Translations under genes and position numbers: made by a program
The notes under the pieces: model-generated
Database searches by the model: none
What the model saw: the letters and a program-made list of their open reading frames with translations, nothing else
What the model was told of the DNA's origin: nothing
Part shown: one piece after another, positions 26,439 through 37,493 of the stretch
Numbering within the stretch: position 1 is the stretch's first letter
Layout of the letters: every line of letters begins with the position of its first letter
From: Myxococcales bacterium
GTDB lineage: Bacteria > Myxococcota_A > Polyangia > Polyangiales > Polyangiaceae
Reading direction: 5' to 3'
DNA: 64,000 nt
Assembly: GCA_025359105.1 (NCBI GenBank)
Contig: JANYHK010000015.1
Span: 1-64,000 of the forward strand

Positions 26439-27842
26439 CTACTTTTCCGCGGGAGTCACGGGGTCGCTCGCGCGCGCGTTGCGCGCCTTCGCGCGCGTTC
26501 CCGCATCGAGTGGGGGCGTCGCGGGATCGGACGCGGCGATCGGACTCGGTGGAGCCGCTGCCACCTTCGTCTGGGGTACCTCGAGGGGCGGCGGCTCGGG
26601 CGTCGGCGCTGCGGCCGCGGACGGCGGCTCGGCGCGCGTGGCCGCGGCAGGGGCACGGTTCGCCGACCGCACGAAGAGCATGAAGCCCGCAGCGAAGATC
26701 ATCGCCGAGCCTGCGACGCCGATCCACGGCCACTTGAGTGGCGCGGGCGACGCCGCACCCCCGCCGGCGGACGCGAGGGTGCTCGCCACTGGCGCTCCCG
26801 CCACGGGCGCCGCGTGCGCCGCGTGCGCCGCGTGCACGGTGTCGGCGACCGGGGAGGCCGGGGGCAATCCGGGGGGCGACGCCACGAGCTGCGGACGCGA
26901 TGGCACCGCCGGCGGAGCCGCCCCGGTCTCGAGCGAGCGAAACAGATCCGCGGCCGCGGTCCGCTTGTCGAGAGTCGACGCCAGGCCCAATCGCGCGAGC
27001 TCGGCGTCGATCTCGTCGGCCATCGCGGCGGCGGTGGCGTAGCGATCGTCCCTCGAACGGGCGAACGCGCGCTCTACGATCCGCGCGACCCCCGCCGGCG
27101 CGTCGGGGAGCGCGTCCTTCAGCCTCGGGCGCGCGCCGGTCATGATCTCGACGACGAGCGTGTTGTACGTCGCCGCGAGGAACGGCGGCTTTCCGACGAG
27201 GCACTCCCAGAGCAACACCCCGAGCGCGTGCACGTCGCTGCGCGCGTCGATCGTCTTGTCGCTCGCGGCTTGTTCGGGGCTCATGTAGAGCGGCGAGCCG
27301 AGCACCGAGCCCGTCTGGGTCAGCGCGCGGCCCGGCTCCTCGCGCTTCCACTTGCTGATCCCGAAGTCGAGGACCTTCGGCACGATCGCGCCCGTCCCCG
27401 GGCGATGAAGGAACACGTTCGCCGGTTTCAGGTCACGGTGCACGAGCCCCGCGGCGTGCGCGGCCTCGAGCGCGCGCGCGATGCCCGAGACGATCTCGAG
27501 CGCGAGCGCGACCGGCAGGTGCCCGAGCCGACCGATGGCCACGTCGAGCGGCGTCCCGTCGAGCAGCTCCATCACGAGGAACGGCGCCCCCTCGAGCGCG
27601 GGCTCCACGCCGACGTCGACCACCTCGACGATGCTCGGGTGCCGCAGCTTGCCGAGGGCCTTCGCCTCCTGGACGAAGCGCGCGCGCATCTCCGGGCTCG
27701 CCGCGATCTGGGCGTGCAAGAGCTTGATTGCGAACGGCCGCTCGGTGACGACGTGCTGCGCCAGCCACACTGCGCCCATGCCGCCGGCGCCGAGCTCGCG
27801 CACGAGGCGGTATTTGTGGTCGACGACGACGCCCGCGTGCAT
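26439..27842 (-). CDS. Hanks-type Ser/Thr protein kinase, membrane-anchored
   Basis: 467 residues. The kinase domain (about 10-285) has LGAGGMGAV, ATP Lys40 (FAIKLL), HRDLKPAN (Asp137), DFG (159-161), GSPLYMSPEQ and DARSDVHALGV, so it is predicted active. A Pro/Ala linker with repeated HAAHAAH and one transmembrane helix (about 372-391) follow. The outer tail is a Pro/Ala/Thr-rich stretch of about 75 residues with no sensor fold. The gene lies between two direct repeats derived from the next gene, which suggests it arrived or was rearranged here. The ATG is supported by TAGACT 6 nt upstream. Confidence 0.93.
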   Translation of the reverse strand: MHAGVVVDHKYRLVRELGAGGMGAVWLAQHVVTERPFAIKLLHAQIAASPEMRARFVQEAKALGKLRHPSIVEVVDVGVEPALEGAPFLVMELLDGTPLDVAIGRLGHLPVALALEIVSGIARALEAAHAAGLVHRDLKPANVFLHRPGTGAIVPKVLDFGISKWKREEPGRALTQTGSVLGSPLYMSPEQAASDKTIDARSDVHALGVLLWECLVGKPPFLAATYNTLVVEIMTGARPRLKDALPDAPAGVARIVERAFARSRDDRYATAAAMADEIDAELARLGLASTLDKRTAAADLFRSLETGAAPPAVPSRPQLVASPPGLPPASPVADTVHAAHAAHAAPVAGAPVASTLASAGGGAASPAPLKWPWIGVAGSAMIFAAGFMLFVRSANRAPAAATRAEPPSAAAAPTPEPPPLEVPQTKVAAAPPSPIAASDPATPPLDAGTRAKARNARASDPVTPAEK

Positions 27843-27848
27843 CCCTTC

Positions 27849-27854
27849 AGTCTA
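27849..27854 (-). promoter_or_regulatory. leaderless-type -10 hexamer TAGACT for the repeat-flanked kinase
   Basis: TAGACT ends exactly 6 nt before ATG 27842 on the minus strand. It abuts the outer edge of direct repeat copy 2 (27854), so the kinase carries its own promoter up to the repeat boundary. Confidence 0.5.
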
Positions 27855-27917
27855 TCCGAGGCCGCGCCGCGCCGCCGATTGGCGCGCGGGCCCTAGTTGA
27901 GGCATGGTCCGCGCCGT

Positions 27918-29825
<1,908 letters not shown>

Positions 29826-29834
29826 CACCTTCCG

Positions 29835-31178
29835 TCAGAGCGCTTGCGTGAGGCCGCTGCGCGAGAGCAGCGTCGCTTGCCCGGTCTCGGAGAAGCCGGA
29901 GAAGCCGCGCTCGGTCCAGCCGGGGAGCCTGGACTTGGCGATGCGCGCGAACGAGACGGACCCGTCGTCGGCACGGCAGCGGGCGACGACGTTGTACTGG
30001 CGGTCGGGGTAGCTCCAGTTGAACCCGTCGAACGTCGGCTTCGGCGACGACATCGCGACGTATCGAACGCCGTCGTAGTCGGCGGCCCAGAACGCCGTGT
30101 TGCGCCAGGTGACCTGCGCATCCGTGAGGGAGCCGGCGTCGGGCAGCGTGATCGCCTCCCACGCGTGGCCATCGCGCGAGCGCAAGTACACTTGGGTCTT
30201 GTTGCGGTCGCCCTGGCCGATGCAGCGTGCGTCCGAGAAGAGATGAATCGAGCCGTCCTGCGCGAGAGCGCCGACGGCGCCGAGCTCGTTCGAGCCGAGC
30301 TGGAAGCCCCCTTCGATCGACGGCGCGACCGCCGCGACGTCGCTCGAGAGGAGCGCGCCGGTCTTGGACCAACCGCCCGCGCCGCGGGCGAGGCGCCAGA
30401 TAGCGAGGAGCTCGCCGCTCTGCGTGTCGCCGGGACCGAGGACGATCACGTCGCCCGCCGCGGTCACGTCCCACTGGCTCGGGCCCACCGGCCCGCCGCC
30501 GCGGTTCTCGAGTCCGGTCGCCCCTTGCTCGTAGAAGTTCGAGCTGGCGCGCACCCACACGTGCCCGTCGGCGGCGACGCGCACGTCGCACGCGAGCGAG
30601 CCGAGCGAGGTGCACGGCGTCTCGATCGCGGCGCCGAACGTGACGCCGTCGTACACCGCCGCCATCACCTTCGCCCCGGCGATGAACGCCACACCCGTGC
30701 GCCCCGAGAGCGAGCGGTACGCTGCGAGCTCCGTCCCGCCGCCGAGCGACGCCGGCAAGAGCTGCGTGCGCGCCGAGCCGCGCTGCGCATCCATCCACAT
30801 GCCGGTCCCTTCGAGGAAGACGTGCGCGTGGTCGGCGCCTAGCATCAGCGGGCCGATCTCGTAGGTTCCGTAGCGCGTGGCGTCGACCGGCGTGGCCATG
30901 GGGCCGTAGGTCACCGTTTCGCTTCCGTCGCACGCCGGCAGCGCGGCCGCCGGCCCTGCGTCGGGCGTCGCCGCGTCGTTCGACGTGGCATCGGGCATCG
31001 CGGCGTCTTGGCCTCCGGAGTCGCGTGGCCCCGAGTCCTTCGCGCCGGCGTCCTTCTTGTGGCGGAGCTCGTCTTCGGACGAGCCATCCGTTGCGCTCGT
31101 CCCCGAGCAGGCGGCGAGGGGTGCGAGCGCCGACGCGGCGAGCAAGGCTGCAAGAATTCGAAGGTAGGAGCTGCTCAC
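29835..31178 (-). CDS. propeller-like lipoprotein, downstream of a pair
   Basis: 447 residues. A lipoprotein signal (LAALLAASALAPLAACSG) is followed by an Asp/Ala-rich linker of about 50 residues. The remaining 370 are beta-rich with repeated short strands such as HAHVFLEGTGMWMDA, GKVMAAVYDGVTFG, GHVWVRASSNFYEQ and RFVAMSS-like units, suggesting a beta-propeller (sialidase/BNR class). Cys residues occur in pairs (CTSLGSLACD). The GTG start overlaps the stop of the upstream gene by 4 nt (GTGA), so the two are translationally coupled and probably work together on the cell surface. The ligand is unknown. Confidence 0.8.
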   Translation of the reverse strand: MSSSYLRILAALLAASALAPLAACSGTSATDGSSEDELRHKKDAGAKDSGPRDSGGQDAAMPDATSNDAATPDAGPAAALPACDGSETVTYGPMATPVDATRYGTYEIGPLMLGADHAHVFLEGTGMWMDAQRGSARTQLLPASLGGGTELAAYRSLSGRTGVAFIAGAKVMAAVYDGVTFGAAIETPCTSLGSLACDVRVAADGHVWVRASSNFYEQGATGLENRGGGPVGPSQWDVTAAGDVIVLGPGDTQSGELLAIWRLARGAGGWSKTGALLSSDVAAVAPSIEGGFQLGSNELGAVGALAQDGSIHLFSDARCIGQGDRNKTQVYLRSRDGHAWEAITLPDAGSLTDAQVTWRNTAFWAADYDGVRYVAMSSPKPTFDGFNWSYPDRQYNVVARCRADDGSVSFARIAKSRLPGWTERGFSGFSETGQATLLSRSGLTQAL

Positions 31179-32707
31179 GGGGTCACGTCCTGGCGGGCGC
31201 CGTTGGGGGTCAGCACGGTCGGGAGGCCTACTTCGTTGACGGCGACGCCGCCGGGATCGAACGCCATCCCGGAGAACGCGAGGCGCTCTGCCGGCCACGT
31301 ACTGTTGATCCCGATGAACGGCGCGCAGCGACGGAGAACGTAGAAGCCCGGGATGCTGAACGAGCCTTGCGCGTAGACGAGGGTAATCGACACGTGGTCG
31401 TAGTCCTGCGCCGCGACGAGGCGGATGTTCCCCTTCACCTGGGCCGGATCTTCGTCCTGCCAGGGCGTGGCCGGATCGACGAGGGTGGCCTTCGACACGA
31501 TGTCCTTGAACGTCTGCGTGTCCCAGGTGACGCCGTCGCGCGAGCGGAAGGAGTAGGCCTCGTACGATAGCGAGTACGCGATGTGGAGCGAGCCGTCGGC
31601 CGCGGCCGCGAAGCCGACGCCGTGGAAGCCCTGGCCCTCGTTCGACGCAACGACGCCGTCGCTCGACCAGGTGAGCGAGCCGTGCGGTAGGTGCGTCACG
31701 AGAAGATCGATGGCGGTGTCGCCGGGGTGGATCGTCGAGGGGCGCGACTTGGAGTGGAGCACGTGGACCGTTCCGTCGGCGCCGACGTTCCAGCCTTGTT
31801 CGTCGTACGGAAGGGCGCCGCGGACGATGGCGCCGCCGCCACCGAGCTCGGTGAGGCCGTTGGAGGTCACCGCGTAGATCCGCTCGGCCGCGTCGGCGTG
31901 GGCGAACTGCGCCTGGCCGAGCGCGGTCGTCCCGACGAACGCTGCGCCGTTCCAGAAGGTGGCGTAGCGCGTCGTGCCGCTCTGGAAGGTGACCAGCGGT
32001 CGGCCGCTCGGCGCGATCTCGGCGGTGACCGCGCGCATCTCGACGACCCCGTCGGGCAGCGGGATGGGCTGCGTGAGGGCCGACTCGTTCTCGACGATGC
32101 TCCAGGTCTTTCCATCGTCGGCGAAGATGTACGCCTTCGTTCGGAAGGCCATCATCACGTGGCCCGCCACAGGCACCGGGCGCAACCAGTGATTCGCCGA
32201 GCACACGAGCGGAGGGGGCGGAGCGCCCCCGTCGGTTCCGCCATCGTCGCCGCCCCTGGAGGTGCCCCAGACCGCGAAATTTCCCGGCGCGTAGCGCTGG
32301 TCGCGGACGACGACGTAGAGCTCGCCTTTCGTGGAGGCGGGCACCGTGACCTGAAGGTGCGCGCGCGCCGCTCGCGGATTGTCGATGGCGACGTTCTTGA
32401 AGCTCTTGTCGGTCACCCACAGCTCGGCGCGCCCGTTCGGCGAGCGCGCCTCGGCAAAGACGTCGATCTGGGCGCCGACCGCGGCGTGCAGCTTGAAGGC
32501 GTAGTAGCGAGGCGACGCGGTGTACGCGAACGCGCGCTCGTTGCCGTCGAGGGCGAGCGGGAGCGGATCTACCTGCGTCTTGGTGACGTCGATCGCTTGC
32601 TCGGAATCGCTCGCGGCATCCTCCGCGTCATGCACCGCGCAGCCCGCGGGCGCGACGAGCGACGCTGCGGCGGCGCAAGTGAGGAGAAGAAGAGCGTGGG
32701 TACGCAT
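31175..32707 (-). CDS. propeller-like lipoprotein, upstream of a pair
   Basis: 510 residues. The signal ends SLVAPAGCAV. Residues 40-150 look like a beta-sandwich pre-peptidase-type domain (FAYTASPRYYAFKLHAAVGA, GELYVVVRDQRYAPGN). After a Gly/Asp/Pro linker comes a propeller-like part with BNR-style strands (KAYIFADDGKTWSIVENES, YSFRSRDGVTWDTQTFKDIV, SFSIPGFYVLRRC). The downstream gene encodes a similar lipoprotein, so a duplicated pair is likely. No enzyme motif is visible; surface binding or matrix interaction is a guess. Confidence 0.8.
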   Translation of the reverse strand: MRTHALLLLTCAAAASLVAPAGCAVHDAEDAASDSEQAIDVTKTQVDPLPLALDGNERAFAYTASPRYYAFKLHAAVGAQIDVFAEARSPNGRAELWVTDKSFKNVAIDNPRAARAHLQVTVPASTKGELYVVVRDQRYAPGNFAVWGTSRGGDDGGTDGGAPPPPLVCSANHWLRPVPVAGHVMMAFRTKAYIFADDGKTWSIVENESALTQPIPLPDGVVEMRAVTAEIAPSGRPLVTFQSGTTRYATFWNGAAFVGTTALGQAQFAHADAAERIYAVTSNGLTELGGGGAIVRGALPYDEQGWNVGADGTVHVLHSKSRPSTIHPGDTAIDLLVTHLPHGSLTWSSDGVVASNEGQGFHGVGFAAAADGSLHIAYSLSYEAYSFRSRDGVTWDTQTFKDIVSKATLVDPATPWQDEDPAQVKGNIRLVAAQDYDHVSITLVYAQGSFSIPGFYVLRRCAPFIGINSTWPAERLAFSGMAFDPGGVAVNEVGLPTVLTPNGARQDVTP

Positions 32708-32791
32708 GGCCCCATGTACGGAGGTCAGCGCGGAAGCTTCCCTCGCAGACGTCGGGCAGCGCGAGTTGGGTCTAGAAGGACCCGCGCGCGA

Positions 32792-33448
32792 TCACACCTT
32801 CATCTGCGCGAGGTCCGACGGCACCTTGAGCGTCGGCTCGGTGCGCTCTTGCACCTCGCGCGCGGAGACGCCGGGCGCCACCTCGCGGAGGACGAGGCCG
32901 CCGTCGGTGACGTCCATCACCGCGAGGTCGGTGATGATGCGGTGCACGACGCGCCGCCCGGTGAGCGGGAGGTTGCACTCCTTCAGGATCTTCGGCGCCC
33001 CGTCCTTCGCCGCGTGATCCATGATCACGACGACGCGCTTCGCGCTGGCGACGAGATCCATCGCTCCGCCCATGCCCTTGACCATCTTGCCGGGGATCAT
33101 CCAGTTGGCGAGGTCCCCGCGCTCGGAGACCTGCATCGCGCCCAGGATGGCCAGATCGATGTGGCCGCCGCGGATCATCTCGAAGCTCTCGGAGCTCGAA
33201 AAGATCGACGAGCCGGCGAGCATCGTCACGGTCTCCTTGCCGGCGTTGATGAGATCGGCGTCGAGCTTGTCCTCGGTGGGGTAGGGCCCGATACCTAGCA
33301 GCCCGTTTTCCGACTGTAGGACGACCTCCACCCCCTTCGGGATGAAGTTCGATACGAGCGTCGGCATGCCGATGCCGAGGTTGACGTAGAAGCCGTCCTT
33401 CAGCTCCTGCGCGGCGCGAATGGCGATCTGGTCGCGATTGAGGGCCAT
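32792..33448 (-). CDS. scoB: 3-oxoacid CoA-transferase subunit B
   Basis: 218 residues. With ScoA it transfers CoA between succinyl-CoA and acetoacetate (or another 3-oxoacid). The family start [24 protein letters not shown] is present, and the catalytic glutamate lies in the [10 protein letters not shown] motif. [27 protein letters not shown] follows. ATG 33448 lies 2 nt after the scoA stop, so translation is coupled. The enzyme feeds ketone bodies or short-chain acids into acetyl-CoA. Confidence 0.95.
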   Translation of the reverse strand: MALNRDQIAIRAAQELKDGFYVNLGIGMPTLVSNFIPKGVEVVLQSENGLLGIGPYPTEDKLDADLINAGKETVTMLAGSSIFSSSESFEMIRGGHIDLAILGAMQVSERGDLANWMIPGKMVKGMGGAMDLVASAKRVVVIMDHAAKDGAPKILKECNLPLTGRRVVHRIITDLAVMDVTDGGLVLREVAPGVSAREVQERTEPTLKVPSDLAQMKV

Positions 33449-33450
33449 GA

Positions 33451-34200
33451 CTAGCTCTTCCTCGTGGTGCGTCGCTCGATGCGCTTTTCGTATTTTTCGC
33501 CCTTGAAGATCCGCTGCACGTAGATGCTCGGCGTGTGGACGGTGTCGGGATCGAGCTGGCCGACGTCGACGAGCTCCTCGACCTCGGCGATCGTGATCTT
33601 GCCGGCCTGGGCGACCATCGGGTTGAAGTTCATCGCGGTGTGCCGGTAGACGAGGTTGCCGAAGCGGTCCCCCTTCCACGCCTTCACGATCGCGTAGTCG
33701 CCCTTGATGGCGGGCTCGAGGACGTGGAGCTTGCCGTCGAACTCGCGCGTCTCCTTCTTCGTCGAGAGCTTCGCGACGCTGCCGTCGGCGGCGTACCTGA
33801 GCGGAAGGCCGCCGTCGCTGACCGCGGTGCCGGCGCCCGTCGGCGTGAAGAAGGCGGGGATGCCGGCGCCGCCCGCGCGCAGACGCTCCGCGAGCGTGCC
33901 TTGCGGGCAGAGCTCGACTTCGAGCTCGCCCTTCAGGTACTGCCGCTCGAACTCCTTGTTCTCGCCGACGTACGACGAAACCATCTTCACGATTTGCTTG
34001 TTCGCGAGGAGGAGGCCGAGGCCGAAGTCGTCCACGCCGCAGTTGTTGCTGACGACGGTGAGGTTCTTGGTGCCAAGCTCGCGCAGCGCGCGGATGCAGT
34101 TCTCGGGGATGCCGCAGAGGCCGAAGCCGCCGGCGAGCAGGGTCACGCCGTCGGGAATGTCGGCGCACGCCTCACGCGCGGTCTTGAAGACTTTGTCCAT
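33451..34200 (-). CDS. scoA: 3-oxoacid CoA-transferase subunit A
   Basis: 249 residues. The signatures are [48 protein letters not shown] and [18 protein letters not shown] 34200 gives the standard N-terminus; a TACGGT hexamer lies 9 nt upstream. scoB follows 2 nt downstream. The C-terminal ERRTTRKS is basic, as is common. It is divergent from a PAS-containing gene 80 nt away. Confidence 0.95.
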   Translation of the reverse strand: MDKVFKTAREACADIPDGVTLLAGGFGLCGIPENCIRALRELGTKNLTVVSNNCGVDDFGLGLLLANKQIVKMVSSYVGENKEFERQYLKGELEVELCPQGTLAERLRAGGAGIPAFFTPTGAGTAVSDGGLPLRYAADGSVAKLSTKKETREFDGKLHVLEPAIKGDYAIVKAWKGDRFGNLVYRHTAMNFNPMVAQAGKITIAEVEELVDVGQLDPDTVHTPSIYVQRIFKGEKYEKRIERRTTRKS

Positions 34201-34268
34201 GCTGGGCGCACCGTACCGCGGGTATGGGCGCGCCTTCAATGCGTACGCGACGAATGACCCACGGGTGG

Positions 34269-34274
34269 TAGTCT
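34269..34274 (+). promoter_or_regulatory. leaderless-type -10 hexamer TAGTCT
   Basis: TGG-TAGTCT is an extended -10-like site ending exactly 6 nt before the ATG at 34281, with no Shine-Dalgarno sequence. Confidence 0.55.
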
Positions 34275-34280
34275 TCCGAG

Positions 34281-35372
34281 ATGCAGGGTGGAGAGTCGGG
34301 CGACACGTTGTCCTTGGCACCTGGACCGGCCACCGAGGAGCCGTCCGTCGTCAGCGCGGGCCTCCGGAGGGCCGTGGCGAAGCTCGTCCTCGAGACGACG
34401 AGCGAGGGCGTCTGGCTGATCGATGCGCGCAGCGTGACCACCTTCGTCAACGCGCGCACGGCGGCCCTGCTGGGCTACAGCGTCGAGGAGATGCTGGGCG
34501 CCCACCTCTTCGCGTTCATGGACGAGGAGGGCAAACGCATCTGCGACGCGAACCTCGCGCGAAGGCAGAGCGGCGTCACCGAGCAGCACGAGTTCAAGTT
34601 CCGCCGCAAGGACGGCACGTTCCTGTGGACGCTCCTCGCGACGAACCCGGTCTACGACAAGCGCGGCGACTACGCCGGCGCGCTCGCGATGGTCGGTGAC
34701 CTCACCGAGCACAAGTTGCGCGAACGCGCGCTCGCGCAACGCGTCCAAGAGCTCGAGGCGCTCGTGGACGCACGCACGCGGGAGGCGGCGGAGGCGCGCG
34801 CGCGGCTCCAGGCGCTCGAGGCCGCGGCCCCTCCGCTCACGGGTTTCGAGAACCGACGGTGCTTCGACGAGCGCCTCCAGGCGGAGGTCGATCGAAGCCT
34901 CCGCTATCGCCGTCGCTTCTGCCTCATGGTGATCCATCTGGAGCGGCTCGGCGACGTGGAGCGGCGTTTCGGGCGCCCGGTCCGCGACGCCCTCATCCAC
35001 AACATCGGCGCGGCGCTCGCGGGCGTGCCCGTGGGGGCGGGGCCTCGCCTGAGGCAGCTGCGCACCGTGGACTTCATCGCGACGTACGGCGCGGACATGG
35101 ATGGTCGGTTCGTCGTCTTCGCGCCGGAGACGAAGCTCGAAGGCTGCGTGACGCTGGCCGAGCGCGTAGTCGACTTGATCTGGTCCGCGAGAGTGCCAAC
35201 CGTCGGCGGTCCGGCTGCAAGCGTCCACGCCAGCATCGGCGTGGCGAACTTCCCCTACCACGCCCGCACCGCTGCCCAGCTCGTCGCGGCCGCGGAGGTC
35301 GGGTTGGTCGATGCCAGGCGCGCAGGCGGCGGCCGTGTCTGCCTCGCCGTGGCTCCAGAGGAAGAGGGCTAG
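34281..35372 (+). CDS. PAS domain protein with degenerate GGDEF domain
   Basis: 363 residues. The PAS domain is at about 30-145 ([57 protein letters not shown]). A coiled coil follows ([20 protein letters not shown]). The rest aligns with a diguanylate cyclase: a start like [20 protein letters not shown] and an end like [20 protein letters not shown]. The signature loop reads [17 protein letters not shown] where an active enzyme would have YGGDEF, with a changed motif and a 3-residue insertion. It is therefore probably not a cyclase and may act as a GTP or effector sensor. No membrane segment is seen, so it is cytoplasmic. Confidence 0.85.
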   Translation: MQGGESGDTLSLAPGPATEEPSVVSAGLRRAVAKLVLETTSEGVWLIDARSVTTFVNARTAALLGYSVEEMLGAHLFAFMDEEGKRICDANLARRQSGVTEQHEFKFRRKDGTFLWTLLATNPVYDKRGDYAGALAMVGDLTEHKLRERALAQRVQELEALVDARTREAAEARARLQALEAAAPPLTGFENRRCFDERLQAEVDRSLRYRRRFCLMVIHLERLGDVERRFGRPVRDALIHNIGAALAGVPVGAGPRLRQLRTVDFIATYGADMDGRFVVFAPETKLEGCVTLAERVVDLIWSARVPTVGGPAASVHASIGVANFPYHARTAAQLVAAAEVGLVDARRAGGGRVCLAVAPEEEG

Positions 35373-35380
35373 CCCTCCGC

Positions 35381-35701
35381 TCAGGACTTCGAGCCACCCA
35401 GGCAGGGAGGCGAGACGTTGGCCTCGGCGGCCGCCGCCCATTCGGCCGGCGTCCGGCTCGTGATCGCCAGCGCGTGGACCCGTCCTGGCTTCATCTCCTC
35501 GGCGAGCGCCTTGTAGACGAGCTGGTGGCGCGCGACCGGGAGCTTGCCCTCGAACGACCTCGACACGACGACGACGCGGAAATGTGTCTCCGAGCCCTTC
35601 GGGACGTTGTGGTTCGCGCTCTCGTTCTCGACCTCGAGGAGCTCGGGTGAGAGGGCGCTCTTGAGCTTGTCCTCGATCGTCTGAGCGAGAGAGAGGTTCA
35701 C
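35381..35701 (-). CDS. bolA: BolA family protein
   Basis: 106 residues. The BolA fold is recognised from IEDKLKSALSPELLEVENES, THFRVVVVSRSFEGKLPVARHQLVYKAL (family pattern with the invariant RH) and the C-terminal VHALAITSRTPAEW. BolA proteins pair with monothiol glutaredoxins in iron-sulphur cluster handling or act as regulators. The start is GTG 35701, supported by TATAAC 7 nt upstream. It converges with the PAS gene across 8 nt. Confidence 0.92.
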   Translation of the reverse strand: MNLSLAQTIEDKLKSALSPELLEVENESANHNVPKGSETHFRVVVVSRSFEGKLPVARHQLVYKALAEEMKPGRVHALAITSRTPAEWAAAAEANVSPPCLGGSKS

Positions 35702-35708
35702 GGGGGTC

Positions 35709-35714
35709 GTTATA
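35709..35714 (-). promoter_or_regulatory. -10-like hexamer TATAAC for bolA
   Basis: On the minus strand TATAAC ends 7 nt before GTG 35701. The -10 match is good apart from the last base, and no Shine-Dalgarno sequence is present. Confidence 0.45.
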
Positions 35715-35750
35715 GCGCAGGCGCGCGCACGCGCGCTGCGGAAGGGGCGT

Positions 35751-35891
35751 TCAGCGCGCGCCGAGCCCGAGGCGCGACCCGCGAGGGGTGGCCTTGCCCA
35801 CCATCGGCACCACAGTGACGATGAAGAGGGTCCCGAGGAGGATGAACGCGGAGCCCGTGGGGCCCACCAGGGAGAAGAGGTTGTCGAACAT
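35751..35891 (-). CDS. 46-residue single-helix membrane protein
   Basis: A short protein starting MFDNLFSLVGPTG, with one strongly hydrophobic helix (about residues 14-33, SAFILLGTLFIVTVVPMVG) and a basic Gly/Arg tail. The family is unknown. It is real by its translation signal: the perfect Shine-Dalgarno AAGGAGG sits 6 nt before the ATG at 35891, the best in the window. That suggests strong expression from a leadered mRNA, in contrast to the near-leaderless neighbours. Confidence 0.7.
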   Translation of the reverse strand: MFDNLFSLVGPTGSAFILLGTLFIVTVVPMVGKATPRGSRLGLGAR

Positions 35892-36014
35892 GGGTGCCTC
35901 CTTGAAAGCTCGCGCGTTGGGCGACGGAACCGCGACGCAAGAACCGACTGACCAAATCGATGTTCTAGTCATAATGCCGGTTGCGGTCTTTTCAAGGGGG
36001 GGCAGTGCTTTTGT

Positions 36015-36066
36015 CCTAGATGTCAATAATAGTGAATATTATTATGTGTTTATTCGCAATTCGTGA
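36015..36066. promoter_or_regulatory. AT-rich island with inverted repeat between divergent genes
   Basis: A stretch of about 50 bp rich in A and T stands out against the GC-rich background. It contains the perfect inverted repeat AATAATA-gtgaa-TATTATT (36025-36043). It lies between the 46-residue membrane protein gene and the discoidin-like lipoprotein gene. It could be an operator or a strong, easily melted promoter. Confidence 0.5.
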
Positions 36067-36107
36067 GGTTTGACGGGTCCAGTTCCCGCGCGTATGACCT
36101 CCCCACC

Positions 36108-36701
36108 ATGACGAGGCAGAGCGTTCCGGGGCTCGGATCGGTGCAAACGATAATGCTGGCGCTGCTCGTCGGATGCGGCGGCCCGCCCCCGGCCACCCCG
36201 CAAGGGACCGCCGGATCGGGCGCACCGGTCGTCGAGGCGCGGGACATCGGTAAGATCGACCCCACCGCATGCAGCACGACCGGGCTCATCGCCAAGGCGG
36301 GCGCCTCGTGCCGCGAGGTGCGCAGCAAGAACGCACAGGGCGGTGCGCAGCGCGTTCAGGCCGCCACCGCGAACGACGGCGACGCCTGCACGATCTGGAA
36401 CGCGGGCGGCGTGCCGCCTCAAGCGATCACGGTGGATCTCGAGAAGGACTCGGCGATCTCGGGCGTGCTCCTCGTGCCCGACATGACCCCGCCCGAAGGC
36501 GACGTGACGCACATGATCGAGACCTCGAGCGACGGCGACACCTGGACCCCGATCGCCATCGTGCGAGGCCGCATGGTCGACGATCACGTGTACGCCGTCG
36601 CGTTCCCCAAGAAGGTGACGACGCGGTTCCTGCGCGTCGCGACGAACGCGTCGGTGTCGTGGGTCGCGTGGGCAGAGGTCGCGCCGCTGCTCTGCAACTG
36701 A
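36108..36701 (+). CDS. lipoprotein with discoidin (F5/8 type C)-like domain
   Basis: 197 residues with a lipoprotein signal (SVQTIMLALLVGCGG). After a Pro/Gly linker the rest resembles an F5/8 C domain: VQAATANDGDACTIWNAGG, ITVDLEKDSAISGVLLVPD, HMIETSSDGDTWTPIAIVRG and TTRFLRVATNASVSWVAWAE. This fold binds carbohydrates or lipids. ATG 36108 is chosen because it gives a compact signal peptide; GTG 36063 would add 15 polar residues. It converges on the next gene across 13 nt. Confidence 0.8.
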   Translation: MTRQSVPGLGSVQTIMLALLVGCGGPPPATPQGTAGSGAPVVEARDIGKIDPTACSTTGLIAKAGASCREVRSKNAQGGAQRVQAATANDGDACTIWNAGGVPPQAITVDLEKDSAISGVLLVPDMTPPEGDVTHMIETSSDGDTWTPIAIVRGRMVDDHVYAVAFPKKVTTRFLRVATNASVSWVAWAEVAPLLCN

Positions 36702-36714
36702 AGCGGGACGGGCG

Positions 36715-37380
36715 CTACTGCTGGAAGCAGACGAGCGCGGCCTTACCGTCACACGGCGCAACCGCGTGATCTCCTCCCCACGCCGCATCGAGGCCGAGCG
36801 CGCTTCCGGTCATCCCGGTTGCGGCAGCCGTCGCGTTGGTCCACCCGTCGCAGTCCCGGCCGTCACGGACGCCGTTCGCGTCGCTGCCCGACCACGCGGC
36901 GCGGGCTTGAGGGTAGTCGCCGAGCTCGTCGCGCAGATCCGCCCGCGGGGCGCCGCGCAGATCGGACTTCGTGGCGAACGCGAGCGCATCGCCGGTGGTG
37001 TACCAGGGGCCGTCGGTCATCCGCGCGTACGCGTCGGTCGTGCGGTCCGACAACCACGCGTGAAAGACACCGGGGACGCCGTGGGCATCGGCCTGGTGCT
37101 GGCACTGCATGTCGGCGGCGCTCAGGCTGCCTACCGCGCCGGAGTACGCGACGGACGTGACGAACACGCGCTTTCGCTCGGAGGGGCTCGGCGACGCGGA
37201 CGGTGAGGGAGCCGGCGGCGAGGTCTCCACGGACCCGCTCGATGACGACGTCGAGGAGGTCGACGACGATCCGCAGCCGCTTCCGCCGCCGTGGTGGTGG
37301 CTGTGGTGGTGGTCGAAGGCGTGAACCGTGGCCGGCATCAGCGCGACCACGACGACCGCAAGCGAAGAGCGTCCGAGCAT
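36715..37380 (-). CDS. secreted DUF1554-like protein with His/Ser-rich spacer
   Basis: 221 residues. A classic signal peptide (SSLAVVVVALMPATVHA) is followed by FDHHHSHHHGGG, which may bind metal, and a Ser/Pro spacer. The C-terminal domain has the pattern VFVTSVAYSGAVGSLSAADMQCQHQAD, FHAWLSDRT, WYTTGDALAFA, DCDGWTNATAAATGMTG and CDGKAALVCFQQ. It is a DUF1554-type domain related to the collagen NC10/endostatin fold. ATG 37380 is supported by GAAAGG 8 nt upstream. Confidence 0.8.
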   Translation of the reverse strand: MLGRSSLAVVVVALMPATVHAFDHHHSHHHGGGSGCGSSSTSSTSSSSGSVETSPPAPSPSASPSPSERKRVFVTSVAYSGAVGSLSAADMQCQHQADAHGVPGVFHAWLSDRTTDAYARMTDGPWYTTGDALAFATKSDLRGAPRADLRDELGDYPQARAAWSGSDANGVRDGRDCDGWTNATAAATGMTGSALGLDAAWGGDHAVAPCDGKAALVCFQQ

Positions 37381-37493
37381 GACGAGCCTTTCAGCAATCG
37401 ACGTGCCACCGAGAATCAGCGGCGATTTGCCCTGCGCGAGGGACGATATCAACGGGGGTTCACACGCTCTGCGCCCGCGCGGGCCCGGTCCGA

